Positions 25,510 to 34,440 are shown, numbered from the stretch's first letter. The stretch is DNA of 64,000 bases from Marinobacter halophilus (GCF_003007685.1 NZ_PXNN01000016.1:124001-188000), one strand, 5' to 3'. The notes: a model not told the origin generated them from the letters alone. Program-made: numbers and translations.

Positions 25510-25985
25510 TGCAAGCTGACAAGCCGAACCCGAAACCCGAAGTTTTCACGATCCACTATGTGCTCAAAAACCGGATTGGTGAGCTGGTGGATACCTCTGA
25601 GGGCAGTGAGCCACTGCACTTCCTGTATGGCACCCCGGAGATCATTGCCGGTATCCAGGAAGCGGTCAAAGATCGCAAGGTGGGTGACTGCCTGGAGGTC
25701 ACCATACCGCCGGAATTGGCCTATGGAGACTATCGGGAAGAGCTGGTTCGCACAGTGCCCCGGTCACTGTTTGAAGATATTGAGAATCTTCATGTGGGCA
25801 TGAAGTTCCAGACCAACTCAGGCGATCAGGCCCAGGTGGTGCAGGTGGTCGGCATTGATGGCAATCTGGTCAGAGTGGACGCCAACCACCCGCTGGCGGG
25901 ATTTACGCTGTATTTCGATCTGGAAATTGTCGGTCGCCGGGAGGCGATGGAAGACGAGATAGCCCAGGGGCAACCGCTGTACTGA
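25509..25985 (+). CDS. slyD: FKBP-type peptidyl-prolyl isomerase, SlyD type
   Basis: A 158-residue SlyD-like chaperone/prolyl isomerase: FKBP half (YVLKNRIGELVDTSE, FLYGTPEIIAGIQEAV), an inserted IF chaperone loop around residues 75-120, and the returning strand NHPLAGFTLYFDLEIVG. The histidine-rich metal-binding tail of E. coli SlyD is absent; the protein ends EIAQGQPLY, so nickel delivery is unlikely. Translation is coupled to the acetyl-CoA hydrolase. Its 3' end overlaps the opposing acyltransferase gene by 83 bases. Confidence 0.9.
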   Translation: MQADKPNPKPEVFTIHYVLKNRIGELVDTSEGSEPLHFLYGTPEIIAGIQEAVKDRKVGDCLEVTIPPELAYGDYREELVRTVPRSLFEDIENLHVGMKFQTNSGDQAQVVQVVGIDGNLVRVDANHPLAGFTLYFDLEIVGRREAMEDEIAQGQPLY

Positions 25986-26763
25986 TGTCTGCGGCTGTTT
26001 CCGGCTCGAATTCGCCGGCGTGAATGCGGTTGAGCCCGGCGCTGATGAGCTGGTGAATGCAAGCAGTCAGCTGCTGGGTTGATTCGGCCTTGTTGGCGTT
26101 CACGGTTGGGTGGATAACAATGTCTACCCGTGTGGGTGGCTGTTTGAGCAGTCGGATCAGGTGGTGGTGAAAACTGTCATCACCGACGAACGGCGCCAGT
26201 GCGTCAGGCTGGTGATTTCGGCGATAACCGATCGTGACCGGCTGAATCGGCCGGCCGGTTTCCCGGGCAGAGGCCAGCAACAGACCGTGCATTGGTAACA
26301 CGGCGACACCGTTACTGGTCGTGCCTTCCGGAAAAACCAACACCGATTCGCCGACGTTCAGGCAATGGCTGATTTGTGTCTTTACCCGTCTGGCTTGACC
26401 GCTGCCCCGCTGAATAAACAGCGTTCCAGCCTGACGGGCGAGCCAGCCGATAATGGGCCAGGCACCCACTTCGGCTTTGGAAAGAAAGCGTAGAGGAGTT
26501 ATCGCGCCCAGGATCGGAATGTCCGACCAGCTGATGTGATTGGCCACGTAAAGCGCGTTGCGCTCGGCGGGCTGACCATGCACATGAATCTGGAAGCCAA
26601 GGCACTGACAGGCCCGTTTGAAACAGCGCGCGGCCCAGGGTGTCCGGTCGATGCGCCCGGGGCGGACTAGATCTGCCAGCCTGAGCGCGATGGCCAGTGC
26701 ACAGGTGCCGGTCAGAAACAGCGCGAATCCAGTCAGTCGAACGGACAACCTTAGCCATTTCAT
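25903..26763 (-). CDS. olsA: Lyso-ornithine lipid O-acyltransferase (PlsC family)
   Basis: A 286-residue membrane acyltransferase of the PlsC family. The N-terminal helix spans about residues 8-28, catalytic NHISWSD (HX4D) is near 76, and FPEGT near 147 binds the phosphate or carboxylate of the acceptor. With OlsB directly upstream (16-base gap), the best call is OlsA, which acylates lyso-ornithine lipid. A GGAGA site precedes the ATG. The last ~40 residues are Pro/Ala-rich and look like read-through into the slyD antisense region, so this tail is probably not part of the fold. Confidence 0.85.
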   Translation of the reverse strand: MKWLRLSVRLTGFALFLTGTCALAIALRLADLVRPGRIDRTPWAARCFKRACQCLGFQIHVHGQPAERNALYVANHISWSDIPILGAITPLRFLSKAEVGAWPIIGWLARQAGTLFIQRGSGQARRVKTQISHCLNVGESVLVFPEGTTSNGVAVLPMHGLLLASARETGRPIQPVTIGYRRNHQPDALAPFVGDDSFHHHLIRLLKQPPTRVDIVIHPTVNANKAESTQQLTACIHQLISAGLNRIHAGEFEPETAADISTAVAPGLSRLPSPPGDRQFPDRNTA

Positions 26764-26779
26764 AAGATATCTCCGCGCT

Positions 26780-27541
26780 TCAGACGCTGCGACCCATAAA
26801 ATGACGACCGTATCGTGCGGTCAGGTTGCTCACTTCCAGCAGCACCAGCAGGTCTGCACAACGAAACTCCGGGTCCCAGCAGGGTTCGCCGCATACTCTG
26901 GCGCCCAGCCTCATGTAAGCGCGGATCAGAGCCGGCACGTCGTCGCTGTGCTCGTGCTCAGAGTGGGTCAGGTGAGGCAGTGCTCGCAACGGGGTAACGC
27001 GAAATTCTGGCGCGGCCAGGTATTCGTTCTGCAGGTGGCGGGCGATCCGCCAGGCTTTCATGCCGCCATCGGCCATGCTGATGCTGGCGCAGCCAATAAG
27101 ATAATCAACCTTCCGATGGTTGAGGTATTCGGCCACTGCCGCCCAGAGCAGTGCGATGGTGCCACCATTGCGGTAGTCCGGGTGAACGCAGGTTCGGCCC
27201 AGTTCCGCCACGCTGCCTGGTAGCGAGTTCAGGGCGTTGAGGTCAAATTCACCGGAGGAATAGAAACCACCAACCGCGGCCGCCTCGTTCTGATGCAGTA
27301 TACGGGTGGTAGCCACCAGTTCACCGGTGTCGGTATCGGTCACGATCAGGTGTTCGCAGACTTCATCGAATTCATCCGCATCAAGGCCGGGTGTGACGGC
27401 ACCCAGATCGCTGCCGTATTCTTCAGAAAACACCCGGTAGCGCAGGCGTTGTGCCGCTTCAATTAATTCGGGACTGCGGGTGAGCGCAGTATTCAGCCGG
27501 CGTCCTCGGCGTGGTTGTACCCTTGCGGTTTGTGCTGTCAT
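26780..27541 (-). CDS. olsB: L-ornithine N-alpha-acyltransferase
   Basis: A GNAT-fold protein of 253 residues in the OlsB family (Acetyltransf_5), which transfers a 3-hydroxyacyl group from ACP to ornithine, the first step in ornithine-lipid synthesis. Visible features are LRYRVFSEEYGSDLG near residue 34, the acceptor/CoA segment GRTCVHPDYRNGGTIALLW near 110, and CASISMADGG near 146. The ATG at 27541 has a CGAGG site; the predicted PhoB transcript starts about 27 bases upstream, which excludes the in-frame TTG at 27568. It is the first gene of olsBA and carries the four-site Pho box. Confidence 0.9.
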   Translation of the reverse strand: MTAQTARVQPRRGRRLNTALTRSPELIEAAQRLRYRVFSEEYGSDLGAVTPGLDADEFDEVCEHLIVTDTDTGELVATTRILHQNEAAAVGGFYSSGEFDLNALNSLPGSVAELGRTCVHPDYRNGGTIALLWAAVAEYLNHRKVDYLIGCASISMADGGMKAWRIARHLQNEYLAAPEFRVTPLRALPHLTHSEHEHSDDVPALIRAYMRLGARVCGEPCWDPEFRCADLLVLLEVSNLTARYGRHFMGRSV

Positions 27542-27588
27542 GGCCTGGCCTCGTTGTGTCGTGTTCAACTCAAGGCTATGAAGCCGGT

Positions 27589-27628
27589 ATGACAGCGAGG
27601 TGACTTACCAGTGACGTCTCTGTGACAT
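27589..27628 (-). promoter_or_regulatory. Pho box array: four PhoB half-sites with 11-bp period
   Basis: Read toward olsB: ATGTCAC, ACGTCAC, AAGTCAC, CTGTCAT, separated by 4 bases each, starting at 27628, 27617, 27606 and 27595. The last is a perfect CTGTCAT, and the others keep the GTCA core. A CATAGC -10-like hexamer follows 8 bases later. This is two complete Pho boxes in tandem. Confidence 0.78.
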
Positions 27629-27714
27629 CCGGGGTAAGGTGGTAAAAACCGGATCTGTGTCACAGGCTGTAACCCTGTTACGGGTCCATGTATATTTCTG
27701 AATAGCATGTATAA

Positions 27715-27743
27715 TTGCTGTAACGGAACGTTGCCTGTATTGT
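27715..27743 (+). promoter_or_regulatory. Candidate sigma-70 promoter for rstA
   Basis: TTGCTG and TATTGT with a 17-base spacer, 40 bases before the response-regulator start. Upstream, GTAAC-CCT-GTTAC (27669-27681) is a small palindrome, and GCTGTAAC recurs at 27666 and 27717; these may be autoregulatory binding sites. Confidence 0.4.
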
Positions 27744-27782
27744 CGGGCAGATAGTCCCTAAAATCGGAATACAAAAACAGAG

Positions 27783-28517
27783 ATGGATGGCGTGGAACAG
27801 ACAAACGAGAGTTGGCGAATCCTGATCGTTGAGGATGATGAACGTCTTGCGGATCTTACCCGTGAGTACCTCGAAAACAATGGGCTGACGGTTTCCCTGG
27901 AAAGCCACGGTGGTGCCGCAGTTGAACGTATTCGTAATGAGCAACCAGACCTTGTTGTTCTGGATCTCATGCTGCCTGGTGAAGACGGCCTGTCGATCTG
28001 CCGACGAGTGCGGCCTGTCTATTCTGGTCCCATCATCATGCTGACCGCTCGCACCGACGATCTGGATCAGGTGCTCGGCCTGGAGATGGGTGCCGATGAC
28101 TACATCGGCAAACCGGTACAGCCTCGGGTTTTGCTCGCGCGCATACGGGCCATGCTCAGGCGTGTAGATACTGCGCCTGCCGGCAAGGGTGAGGAGTCAG
28201 GTGAAGAGCCGGTGCGCCTGAAGTTTAACGATCTGGTGGTCGATCGTTCCATGCGCGAAGCCTGGCTCAGTGAAGACAGTATCGATTTGACCAGCGCAGA
28301 ATTCGATCTGCTCTGGCTGCTGGCCAGCAACGCTGGCCGCGTGCTCAGCCGGGAGGAAATCTTCACGGCCTTGCGCGGTATTGAATACGACGGCCAGGAT
28401 CGCTCTATTGATGTCCGGGTTTCCCGGATCAGGCCAAAAATTGGTGATGATCCGATTCATCCCCGTCGAATCAAGACGGTTCGCAGTAAAGGCTATTTGT
28501 TCGTCAAAGAAGCCTGA
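27783..28517 (+). CDS. OmpR-family response regulator, RstA-like
   Basis: A 244-residue response regulator. The receiver domain has the acidic pair VEDDE near residue 17, phospho-acceptor Asp in LVVLDLMLPGEDG near 61, Thr in MLTARTDD, and Lys in IGKPVQPR. The C-terminal winged helix (LTSAEFDLLWLLASNAG, then RSIDVRVSRIRPKIG and RSKGYLF) is of the OmpR/PhoB type. It is paired with the histidine kinase 56 bases downstream. Resemblance is closest to RstA; the stimulus is not evident. The start codon has only a weak ribosome binding site, and a GTG at 27792 is an alternative. Confidence 0.88.
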   Translation: MDGVEQTNESWRILIVEDDERLADLTREYLENNGLTVSLESHGGAAVERIRNEQPDLVVLDLMLPGEDGLSICRRVRPVYSGPIIMLTARTDDLDQVLGLEMGADDYIGKPVQPRVLLARIRAMLRRVDTAPAGKGEESGEEPVRLKFNDLVVDRSMREAWLSEDSIDLTSAEFDLLWLLASNAGRVLSREEIFTALRGIEYDGQDRSIDVRVSRIRPKIGDDPIHPRRIKTVRSKGYLFVKEA

Positions 28518-28573
28518 CCGATCGTCCACAGCCCGCTCCGCTGAGGGTGGGTTGTGTTATCTGGGTGGGCCGT

Positions 28574-30148
28574 ATGTCCCTGAATTTTTTCCTGACAATC
28601 TATGCCCGCCTGGCCGGCGTGACCGCGCTGGTTATTTTGATTTGCACCCTTCTGTTTAACGGAATCAACTCGGTTCGACACCAGTTCTGGCATGAGCGCT
28701 TTGCCGAGCCGTTGATGCGATGGCTGGCAGTGACGCCAGCACCTGTCCGCCAGTATCACTGGATGCCCTCGATGTTTGACTTGCGTTCAGGTCATCCGGG
28801 CCAGTTTGAGCTGTCCAGCGTAACGATGGAGCGGCTGGGCTATGGGCAGGTGGTCGCGCAGCGTACCGGTGTGGGTTATCGATACCTTGTCCAGTCCTAT
28901 GACGGTGATGTGATCAGCCTCCGCCTTGAACAGGCTTACAGGGAAATGGCACAGGCAGTGGCCCTGATTATTCGCTGGCATCTGGAAACCACGACACCAG
29001 GCCAGCGACTTGAGGTGATTGATCAGCTGGCCGATGCCCTGGGCGTCAGTATTCAGCCCGTGCAGGACCTGGAGTGGCTGCCGGATCAATCAGTACTTGA
29101 GGGAGTCTCTGAGAGCGGGCTGGTGGTGTTCAGTGAACAGAGAGAGCAGGATGCCCGAGTCTTGCTCAGACTCTCTGAAGGAGATCTGGTGGTGGTCAGA
29201 ATGCCGGCGCCCTTCAATTCTTGGGGCTGGCCCGTAATCGCGTTGCTGTTGGTTGTGGTTGGCTCGGTACTGGCGATCGCGCTTTTTCTCGCCATCCGGT
29301 TTGTGGACACCCATTTGCGCAAAGTCGAATCGGTGGCGGTGCGTATTGCCCGCGGAGAGATGGGTGCTCGGGTAGAGTCTGAGCAGGGTACCCTGGTATC
29401 GCGGCTTGCAGGCTCATTCAACAGCATGGCAGAACATATTCAACGGCTGGTCGAGGTGCAGCGGGAGATGATTCACGCGGTGTCGCACGAGCTGCGCACG
29501 CCGGTTGCCCGTATTCGCTTCGGGGTCCAGATGATTGAGTCCGGAAACAGTCCGGAGGTGCTCGCCAGGCAACTTGACGGCATCGACGGCGATATCCAGG
29601 AGCTGGATGAACTGATTGATGAAATCCTCACCTATGCGCGGCTGGAGCAGGGTGGCCCGGTGTTCAGCTTGAGGGAGGATTCGGTCACGGACATTATTCG
29701 GCAGGTGGTGTCTGAGCAGCAGATCATCCGGACCGGTATCCAGATTGATTGCTGCATTGATGACGCCTCTGAACGGTGGGCGCTGGCCGACGTAGAGCCA
29801 AGATACATTCATCGGGCTATCCAGAACCTGGTGGGCAACGCTGCCCGCTATGCGGCTGGGCACGTGGTTGTGAATTGTCACCTTGATGAAGATAACTGCC
29901 GGATCGACGTTGAAGACGACGGTCCGGGCATTCCCGAACAGGATTGGGAGAAGGTGTTTACTGCTTTTGCCCGGCTCGACGATAGCAGGACCCGGACATC
30001 CGGTGGTTACGGGCTAGGGCTGTCTATTGTCAGACGCATTCTTTACTGGCATGGCGGCCAGGCATTTGTTGGTCGCAGTGACGAGCTGGGTGGTGCCCGT
30101 TTCAGCCTGGTTTGGCCGCGGCGTAAGTCGGTAGAGTCTGTTTTGTGA
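28574..30148 (+). CDS. Sensor histidine kinase, RstB-like
   Basis: Inner-membrane kinase of about 524 residues: first helix near 10-32, a ~180-residue periplasmic sensor, second helix near 219-241, HAMP, HisKA with phospho-acceptor His305 in HAVSHELRTPVAR, and HATPase_c with N box (QNLVGNAARYA), G1 (DDGPGIP) and G2 (GYGLGLSIV). The ending ELGGARFSLVWP resembles RstB. The ATG at 28574 begins just before the first helix; an in-frame GTG at 28547 adds nine residues with no support. It phosphorylates the neighbouring regulator; ligand unknown. A strong terminator follows. Confidence 0.88.
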   Translation: MSLNFFLTIYARLAGVTALVILICTLLFNGINSVRHQFWHERFAEPLMRWLAVTPAPVRQYHWMPSMFDLRSGHPGQFELSSVTMERLGYGQVVAQRTGVGYRYLVQSYDGDVISLRLEQAYREMAQAVALIIRWHLETTTPGQRLEVIDQLADALGVSIQPVQDLEWLPDQSVLEGVSESGLVVFSEQREQDARVLLRLSEGDLVVVRMPAPFNSWGWPVIALLLVVVGSVLAIALFLAIRFVDTHLRKVESVAVRIARGEMGARVESEQGTLVSRLAGSFNSMAEHIQRLVEVQREMIHAVSHELRTPVARIRFGVQMIESGNSPEVLARQLDGIDGDIQELDELIDEILTYARLEQGGPVFSLREDSVTDIIRQVVSEQQIIRTGIQIDCCIDDASERWALADVEPRYIHRAIQNLVGNAARYAAGHVVVNCHLDEDNCRIDVEDDGPGIPEQDWEKVFTAFARLDDSRTRTSGGYGLGLSIVRRILYWHGGQAFVGRSDELGGARFSLVWPRRKSVESVL

Positions 30149-30296
30149 ACCAGCGCTCATGGCCTCACCAGATGTAACAAAGCTCTACAGAATATCCACT
30201 GAACTGAGCGGGCTAGCGGTAGATAATCGAAATCGTAAGGGATGACTTTTGAGGTTGTAGTTCTTACGAACTTTCCTTGTTTCATTCGTCATTTGA

Positions 30297-30324
30297 GGGC
30301 CGGATTTATCCGGCCCTTTTTTTT
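30297..30324 (+). terminator. Rho-independent terminator after the rstAB-like genes
   Basis: GGGCCGGAT and ATCCGGCCC arms with a tiny loop, followed by eight T residues. The rest of the 262-base gap to glpK holds a 7-bp inverted repeat (TCGTAAG at 30233, CTTACGA at 30263) and no gene. Confidence 0.9.
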
Positions 30325-30409
30325 ACCTCGAAAATTCACCTCACCTGCGGTTATTCACATCCCGAACCGGTTTGTACTGGTAGACTCTCATGAAAAACAG
30401 GAGAGTTGC

Positions 30410-31891
30410 ATGCCCCCCTATATACTCGCCATTGATCAGGGTACAACGAGTTCCCGGGCGATTGTTTTCGATTCCCAGGGTGTTCAGGTTGCTGTTGCCC
30501 AGCAGGAGTTTCACCAGTATTTCCCCAAAGATGGCTGGGTCGAGCATGATGCGCTGGAAATATGGGACAGCACCATAAGCGTATGCTGTAACGCTCTGGA
30601 GAAAGCGGGTATCAGGGCTGTTGAGCTGGCAGGTATCGGCATTACCAATCAGCGGGAAACGACCGTCATTTGGGACCGGGCAACCGGTCAGCCCATACAT
30701 CATGCCATTGTCTGGCAGGATCGCCGCACGGCATCGGTTTGCACCAAGCTGAAATCCGACGGTTATGAAGACCTTGTGGTTGAGCGCACCGGGCTGCTGA
30801 TAGACCCCTATTTTTCTGCAACCAAAGTCACTTGGCTGCTGGACAATATCGATGGTGCCCGGCAGCGCGCAGAAACCGGTGAGCTGGCCTTTGGCACTGT
30901 CGATAGCTGGTTGCTATGGAACTTGACCAAAGGGCAGTCACATTTCACCGATGCCACCAATGCCTCACGTACTGCGTTGTTCAACATTCATACCCAGGAC
31001 TGGGATGAGGATTTGCTGACGCTGTTCCGGGTGCCAAGAGCCTTGCTGCCCAAGGTGCTGGACAGCGCGGCCGACTTCGGGGTGACGGCTGAAGAATGGT
31101 TTGGTGGTCCGGTTAAGGTCGCCGGTATTGCAGGCGATCAGCACGCAGCGCTGATCGGTCAGGCCTGTTTTGAGCCGGGGATGGCCAAGAGTACCTACGG
31201 TACTGGTTGTTTTCTGATGCTGAATACCGGCGACAAAGCCCTGCGTTCGGAAAATCGCCTGCTCACCACCATGGCCTATCGACTGGACGGCAAGCCATGC
31301 TATGCCATAGAAGGCAGTATCTTCGTGGCGGGCGCCGCTATGCAATGGTTGCGTGACGGTCTGCGGCTGATTACTGACGCCAGTGAGTCGGCCGGGCACG
31401 CTGAAGCTGTCGGTGTGGATAATTCGGTGTATCTGGTACCGGCGTTTACCGGGCTGGGCGCTCCGCACTGGGACCCGAATGCCCGGGGCGCGATTCTGGG
31501 ACTGACTCGGGACACCGGCATCGCAGAAATTGTTACCGCCGGCCTGCAATCGGTGTGTTACCAGACCAAAGATCTGGTCAGGGCCATTCGCAACGATGGC
31601 GCGCCGTTGGAGTCTCTGCGGGTTGATGGCGGCATGGCGGTGAACGACTGGGTGATGCAGTTTTTGTCTGACATTCTTTGCGTCACGGTTGATCGGCCGA
31701 GCGTGACTGAAACCACTGCGCTGGGGGCGGCCTACCTGGCTGGATTACAGACGGGCGTATTTGAGAGCCTGGAGCAGATCTCGGGAATGTGGGAGCGTGA
31801 GCGGCAATTCCAGCCAGATATGAAGCCGGCCCTCAGGGAATCCCTTTATGCCGGCTGGTTGGATGCCATTGAGCGGGTCTGCAACCACTGA
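30410..31891 (+). CDS. glpK: Glycerol kinase
   Basis: A 493-residue FGGY kinase that phosphorylates glycerol to glycerol 3-phosphate. Signatures: ATP/phosphate loop [16 protein letters not shown] at the N-terminus, [13 protein letters not shown] near 83, [13 protein letters not shown] near 240, and the C-terminal [19 protein letters not shown]. The frame is open upstream for 56 codons, but the ATG at 30410 has a strong AGGAGAG site and matches the family N-terminus. No glpF or glpD is adjacent; the gene stands alone behind a terminator. Confidence 0.96.
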   Translation: MPPYILAIDQGTTSSRAIVFDSQGVQVAVAQQEFHQYFPKDGWVEHDALEIWDSTISVCCNALEKAGIRAVELAGIGITNQRETTVIWDRATGQPIHHAIVWQDRRTASVCTKLKSDGYEDLVVERTGLLIDPYFSATKVTWLLDNIDGARQRAETGELAFGTVDSWLLWNLTKGQSHFTDATNASRTALFNIHTQDWDEDLLTLFRVPRALLPKVLDSAADFGVTAEEWFGGPVKVAGIAGDQHAALIGQACFEPGMAKSTYGTGCFLMLNTGDKALRSENRLLTTMAYRLDGKPCYAIEGSIFVAGAAMQWLRDGLRLITDASESAGHAEAVGVDNSVYLVPAFTGLGAPHWDPNARGAILGLTRDTGIAEIVTAGLQSVCYQTKDLVRAIRNDGAPLESLRVDGGMAVNDWVMQFLSDILCVTVDRPSVTETTALGAAYLAGLQTGVFESLEQISGMWERERQFQPDMKPALRESLYAGWLDAIERVCNH

Positions 31892-31906
31892 CCCGCTCCG
31901 TTCAGC

Positions 31907-32977
31907 CTATACCCGTTCGAAGGCGATCAGGTGATCGGCTTCAACGCGCACTGGCACGTACTCGCCCATGTGAAAATCGAGGTGGCTCCGGAACAGGGCT
32001 TCAAACTCGGTATCCTCAGAGCACCGGAACCGGTACAGCGTGGAGGTGCCGGCAAAGGTTTTCTCCACCACCTTCGGTTTCAGGCTTGAGTCCGCGTCGT
32101 AAATAATGTCGTCGGGGCGGATCAGGACATCCAGCAAGGTCCCTGGCTGCCATTTGTAGGCCCGATTGCCGTGAAGAACGCCCAGTTCGGAGTCGATGGT
32201 GTCGGGCCCCAGCGCCGTGCCGGGAATAAAGCCACCCTGGCCGACAAAACTGGCGACAAACCGGTTGGCAGGCTCGTGGTAAAGGTTATAAGGCACATCC
32301 CACTGCTGAAGCCGGCCGTCTTTGAGTACGGCGACCTGGTCACACATGGCAAAGGCTTCTTGTTGGTCGTGGGTGACCAGAATCGCGCTGATCCCCAGCG
32401 TTTTCAGGATGTCTCGTACGTCAAGGCTGAGTCGACGACGAAGGTCAGTGTCCAGGTTTGAAAATGGCTCGTCCAGCAGGATCAGTGTCGGTTCTGGCGC
32501 CAAGGCCCGGGCCAATGCGACGCGTTGCTGCTGACCGCCGGAAAGTTCATGGGGATAGCTGTCTGCCAGGTCCTGGAGGTGTACAAGGTTGAGCAGCTCC
32601 ATGACTTTTTGACGACGTTCGGCTTTTTTCAAAGCGTTCAGCCCGAAACCGACATTTTCAGCAATGCTCAAGTGAGGAAACAGCGCATAATCCTGAAATA
32701 CCATGCCGATCCTGCGTTTCTCCGGTGCCAGGGTTCGCCCGGGCAGGCTGATGGCCTGGGATTGCAGCTGAATCTCCCCTGCGTTCAGTGGCAGAAATCC
32801 GGCCAGGGCTCTTAGAATGGTGCTTTTGCCGCATCCACTAGGGCCTAGCAGGCAGCCGATGTCGCCGTGGCTGAGTGCAAAATTGACATCTTTTACCACA
32901 GAGTCGCCGCCGTAGCCGCAAGACAGGTTGTTGACTTCCAACAGCCAGGTAGCTGCGGGCATCAGAGCGTCGGGCAT
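31907..32977 (-). CDS. ABC transporter ATP-binding protein, FbpC/PotA type
   Basis: A 356-residue ATPase of the CUT1/ferric-iron/spermidine class. Walker A GPSGCGKST near residue 45, Q-loop VFQDYALFPH near 93, signature LSGGQQQRVALARAL near 144, Walker B LILLDEP, and H-loop VTHDQ are all intact. The C-terminal ~120 residues form a TOBE-type substrate-control domain. Its closest family resemblance is to iron(III) importers (FbpC). No permease or binding protein is present nearby, so the partners must be elsewhere. It begins 3 bases after argF. Confidence 0.85.
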   Translation of the reverse strand: MPDALMPAATWLLEVNNLSCGYGGDSVVKDVNFALSHGDIGCLLGPSGCGKSTILRALAGFLPLNAGEIQLQSQAISLPGRTLAPEKRRIGMVFQDYALFPHLSIAENVGFGLNALKKAERRQKVMELLNLVHLQDLADSYPHELSGGQQQRVALARALAPEPTLILLDEPFSNLDTDLRRRLSLDVRDILKTLGISAILVTHDQQEAFAMCDQVAVLKDGRLQQWDVPYNLYHEPANRFVASFVGQGGFIPGTALGPDTIDSELGVLHGNRAYKWQPGTLLDVLIRPDDIIYDADSSLKPKVVEKTFAGTSTLYRFRCSEDTEFEALFRSHLDFHMGEYVPVRVEADHLIAFERV

Positions 32978-32980
32978 GAA

Positions 32981-33895
32981 TCAGTCCAGGCGGTTGAGTA
33001 TGAGAAATTCCAGCAAGGCTTTTTGGGCGTGCAGGCGGTTTTCAGCCTCGTGCCACACCACCGAAGTCGGGTGTTCTATCATGTCGGTGGAGATTTCTTC
33101 GCCACGATGCGCTGGCAGACAATGCATGAACAGGGCATCTTTTGCGGCTACTGACATCAGGGCCGGATTGATCTGGTAATTGCGAAAGGCTTTCTCCCGG
33201 GCTTTCTGTTCGTCTTCCTGGCCCATGGAAGCCCAGACGTCTGTCACCAGAAGGTTGGCATTGCGGGCCGCTGCTTCCGGTTCCCGGACCACGGTAACGC
33301 GATCACTGTGTGCGTTTAGCAGGGATTGGTCCGGTTCGTAGCCTTCCGGGCAGGCGACGTTCAGGTGAAAGTCGAATTGTTCGGCCGCATTGATGTAGGA
33401 GTGGCACATGTTATTGCCATCACCAATCCAGGCAACCGTGGCACCGCGAATGCTGCCACGATGTTCGCGGAAGGTCTGCATGTCGGCCAGCAATTGGCAG
33501 GGGTGGAATTCGTCGGTGAGCGCGTTGATCACCGGTTTGCTGGAGGCTGCAGCAAACGTTTCGACCGTATCATGGGCGAAAGTCCGGATCATCACCGCAT
33601 CAACCATGCTGGAAATAACGATCGCGGAGTCCTCGATGGGCTCGCCCCGGCCAAGCTGGGTGTCGCGGGGGGACAAAAATAGCGCCGCGCCACCTAGCTG
33701 GGTCATGCCGGCTTCAAAAGACACCCGGGTTCGGGTCGATGATTTCTCGAAAATCATTGCCAGTACACGATTTTTCAGGGAATCCCGGGTTTTGCCCGCA
33801 CGCCACTCCTTTCGGAGCCTCGACGCATGATCCAGCAGCTGCTCCAGCTCACTGGTGGTCATGTCGTTCAATGTCAGAAAATGTCTTGCTGCCAT
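32981..33895 (-). CDS. argF: Ornithine carbamoyltransferase
   Basis: A 304-residue enzyme that makes citrulline from ornithine and carbamoyl phosphate in arginine synthesis. The carbamoyl-phosphate loop [12 protein letters not shown] is near residue 52, HPCQ near 130, and [10 protein letters not shown] near 270. The ATG at 33895 has an AGGGG site, and upstream in-frame codons are not conserved-looking. Downstream it is closely followed by an unrelated ABC ATPase. Confidence 0.95.
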   Translation of the reverse strand: MAARHFLTLNDMTTSELEQLLDHASRLRKEWRAGKTRDSLKNRVLAMIFEKSSTRTRVSFEAGMTQLGGAALFLSPRDTQLGRGEPIEDSAIVISSMVDAVMIRTFAHDTVETFAAASSKPVINALTDEFHPCQLLADMQTFREHRGSIRGATVAWIGDGNNMCHSYINAAEQFDFHLNVACPEGYEPDQSLLNAHSDRVTVVREPEAAARNANLLVTDVWASMGQEDEQKAREKAFRNYQINPALMSVAAKDALFMHCLPAHRGEEISTDMIEHPTSVVWHEAENRLHAQKALLEFLILNRLD

Positions 33896-34105
33896 GAATG
33901 GCCCCTGTTTCAAGGAAACTGCAATACGGTTAGCATCTGAAAAAGGCACCAAGTCTAGCCCTTCGCAACCCTGAAAACAACGCTGTGGATGGCGTCGTTG
34001 TTCTGGATCAAACCGTCTGGTTTGGTGAGAAATCTTTCACCCGTGTACAATGATCGGTAAATGCCGTGTGGCGGCAAACCTGACGTCAACCAGAGGTACG
34101 AGTTC

Positions 34106-34432
34106 ATGGACATCAATGAAACCATTAAGAGCCAACTTGAAGAGAATCCGGTCATTCTTTACATGAAGGGCACGCCTCAGGCACCCCAGTGCGGTTTCTC
34201 TTCCCGCACAGTTCAGGCGCTCATGGCCTGTGGCGAGCGATTTGCGTTCGTGAACATTCTGGATAATCAGGAGCTGCGTGAAGCGCTCAAGATTTACTCC
34301 AGCTGGCCGACCTACCCGCAGCTTTACATCAGCGGTGAGCTGGTTGGCGGTTGTGACATTATTATGGAGATGTCAGAAAGTGGTGAGCTGACCAAGGCCG
34401 TGAAAGACGCGGTCAAACAAGCCGAAGCTTGA
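34106..34432 (+). CDS. grxD: Monothiol glutaredoxin (Grx4 type)
   Basis: A 108-residue CGFS glutaredoxin that carries iron-sulfur clusters. The active site is QCGFSSRTVQAL near residue 30, preceded by VILYMKGTPQAP, with the glutathione-binding WPTYPQLYISGELVGGCDI. An AGAGG site precedes the ATG. It stands alone between argF and the TonB-like gene. Confidence 0.95.
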   Translation: MDINETIKSQLEENPVILYMKGTPQAPQCGFSSRTVQALMACGERFAFVNILDNQELREALKIYSSWPTYPQLYISGELVGGCDIIMEMSESGELTKAVKDAVKQAEA

Positions 34433-34440
34433 AGCCCACA

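Noticed and set aside
27541..27568. In-frame TTG at 27568 as a longer olsB start
   Set aside because: It coincides with the predicted PhoB transcript start and lacks a ribosome binding site; ATG 27541 has CGAGG.
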